In this document: one piece after another, positions 4,557 to 5,400 of the stretch | Layout: every line of letters starts with the position of its first letter | Position numbering within the stretch: the stretch's first letter is position 1 | NCBI GenBank assembly: GCA_030538335.1 | Contig: JAUNUE010000057.1 | Span: 4,082-9,481 of the forward strand | DNA from: Allobrachymonas sp. | GTDB taxonomy: Bacteria; Pseudomonadota; Gammaproteobacteria; Burkholderiales; Burkholderiaceae_C | Direction of reading: 5' to 3' | DNA: 5,400 nucleotides | The notes under the pieces: model-generated | The model's input: the letters and a program-made list of their open reading frames with translations, nothing else | Database searches by the model: none | Told to the model about the DNA's origin: nothing | Position numbers and translations under genes: made by a program

Positions 4557-5400
4557 TCAGTTTTTCGGCTTTTTGGTGGGGCGCTGGTAGTTGGTTTTTT
4601 GCGTCAGGGTGCCGCGCACCACGGTCAGCGCGCCCGGTGGCGTGCTGCGCCCGACCACGCTGCCCGCACCCACCGTGCCGCCCGCGCCAATGGTGACCGG
4701 CGCCACCAGCACGCTGTTGCTGCCGATGTGCACGTCAGCCTCGATCACGGTGCGGTGCTTGTTGGCCCCGTCGTAGTTGGCGGTGATGGTGCCCGCGCCG
4801 TAGTTCACGCGCTCGCCCACTTCGGCATCGCCCAGATAGGCCAGGTGGTTGGCCTTGGCGCCCTTGGCCATGGTGGAATTTTTCACTTCGACAAAATTGC
4901 CAATGTGCACTTCGTCGCCCAATTGCGCGCCGGGGCGCAGCCTGGCAAACGGGCCGACCAATGCACCGGCACCGACTTGTACGCCCAACTTCTCGCCATC
5001 GATATGCGTGAAGGGGTGGATCACGGCACCGTCGGCAATTTTGCAATTGGCAATGACGCAATTGGCACCGATGCGCACGCGGTTGCCGAGCGTGACCGTG
5101 CCTTCAAAAACGCAGTTCACGTCGATATCCACATCCTGCCCGCAGGTGAGTTGGCCGCGCACGTCGAAGCGCGCCGGATCGCGGAGGCGCACGCCATCGG
5201 CCATCAGCTTCTTTGCCCGACGAAGCTGGTACTCACGTTCCAGTTCGGCCAGTTGCTGCGGGCTGTTCACGCCCGCCACCTGCACCGGGTCGTCAATCTG
5301 GTGCGCCACCACGGGCACGCCATCGGCCACCGCGTGCCTGACCACATCGGTGAGGTAGAACTCCTTCTGCGCGTTTTGGTCGTCGAGCCGTGCGAGCCAG
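4557..5400 (-). CDS. glmU: Bifunctional GlmU (GlcN-1-P acetyltransferase / GlcNAc-1-P uridyltransferase), C-terminal part, 5' end outside window
   Basis: About 280 residues are visible, entering at 5399 with no start codon in the window; E. coli GlmU has 456. GlmU makes UDP-GlcNAc in the cytoplasm, the precursor for peptidoglycan and LPS. The visible part starts in the uridyltransferase domain (NAQKEFYLTDVV) and includes the metal-binding Asn of AGVNSPQQL. The linker helix (ELEREYQLRRAKKLMADGV, then LRDPARFDVRG) leads into the left-handed beta-helix acetyltransferase domain with hexapeptide repeats. GPFARLRPGA, GNFVEVKNS and KANHLAYLGDAEVGE carry the CoA/GlcN-P binding residues; the His in NHLAYLGD (codon 4847-4845) corresponds to catalytic His363 of E. 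coli. NYGAGTITANYDGANK and VRGTLTQ near the end also match. The tail is basic (TKKPKN). TGA is at 4559-4557. It appears intact to its end and terminates separately from the next gene. Confidence 0.97.
   Translation of the reverse strand, partial: WLARLDDQNAQKEFYLTDVVRHAVADGVPVVAHQIDDPVQVAGVNSPQQLAELEREYQLRRAKKLMADGVRLRDPARFDVRGQLTCGQDVDIDVNCVFEGTVTLGNRVRIGANCVIANCKIADGAVIHPFTHIDGEKLGVQVGAGALVGPFARLRPGAQLGDEVHIGNFVEVKNSTMAKGAKANHLAYLGDAEVGERVNYGAGTITANYDGANKHRTVIEADVHIGSNSVLVAPVTIGAGGTVGAGSVVGRSTPPGALTVVRGTLTQKTNYQRPTKKPKN

Noticed and set aside
5343..5345. GTG at 5345-5343 as a start codon for glmU.
   Set aside because: The frame continues upstream with NAQKEFYLTDVV, a conserved part of the uridyltransferase domain, so this is an internal valine.

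Overview
The window is GC-rich, densely coding chromosomal DNA from a Gram-negative bacterium. A Burkholderiales/Comamonadaceae-type betaproteobacterium is the best guess, based on base composition, protein style and close alignment with proteobacterial GlmU and RlmL. That placement is an inference; there is no rRNA or other taxonomic marker here. I see no mobile element, CRISPR array, tRNA, phage gene or defence locus, and no intergenic gap reaches 300 bases.

Layout from left to right. The 3' end of a thioredoxin gene is on the + strand (2-124). All other genes are on the minus strand, so they read right to left: glmU (5400 to 4557, its start lies beyond the window), a YUCCA-like flavin-dependent monooxygenase (4405 to 3191), a stand-alone RlmL-type 23S rRNA methyltransferase (3071 to 1818), an uncharacterised lipoprotein (1821 to 652) and a PIN-domain protein (655 to 179). 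The thioredoxin and PIN genes converge on a 54-base gap that holds a small hairpin.

The minus strand appears to hold three transcription units. glmU ends at a textbook intrinsic terminator (4549-4530). The monooxygenase follows as its own unit; its leader carries a perfect 12-bp palindrome resembling a GntR/FadR-type operator and a hairpin just before the start codon. The third unit is rlmL, lipoprotein and PIN gene. These are joined by two 4-base stop/start overlaps (ATGA at 1821-1818 and GTGA at 655-652), which indicates co-transcription and translational coupling.

Functionally, glmU (UDP-GlcNAc synthesis) and rlmL (23S rRNA modification) are housekeeping genes. The parts open to discovery are the YUCCA-like monooxygenase with its possible operator, the lipoprotein of unknown function, and the PIN protein, which has no visible antitoxin and is coupled to the lipoprotein instead. 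I do not see convincing evidence for a wholly new multi-gene system.
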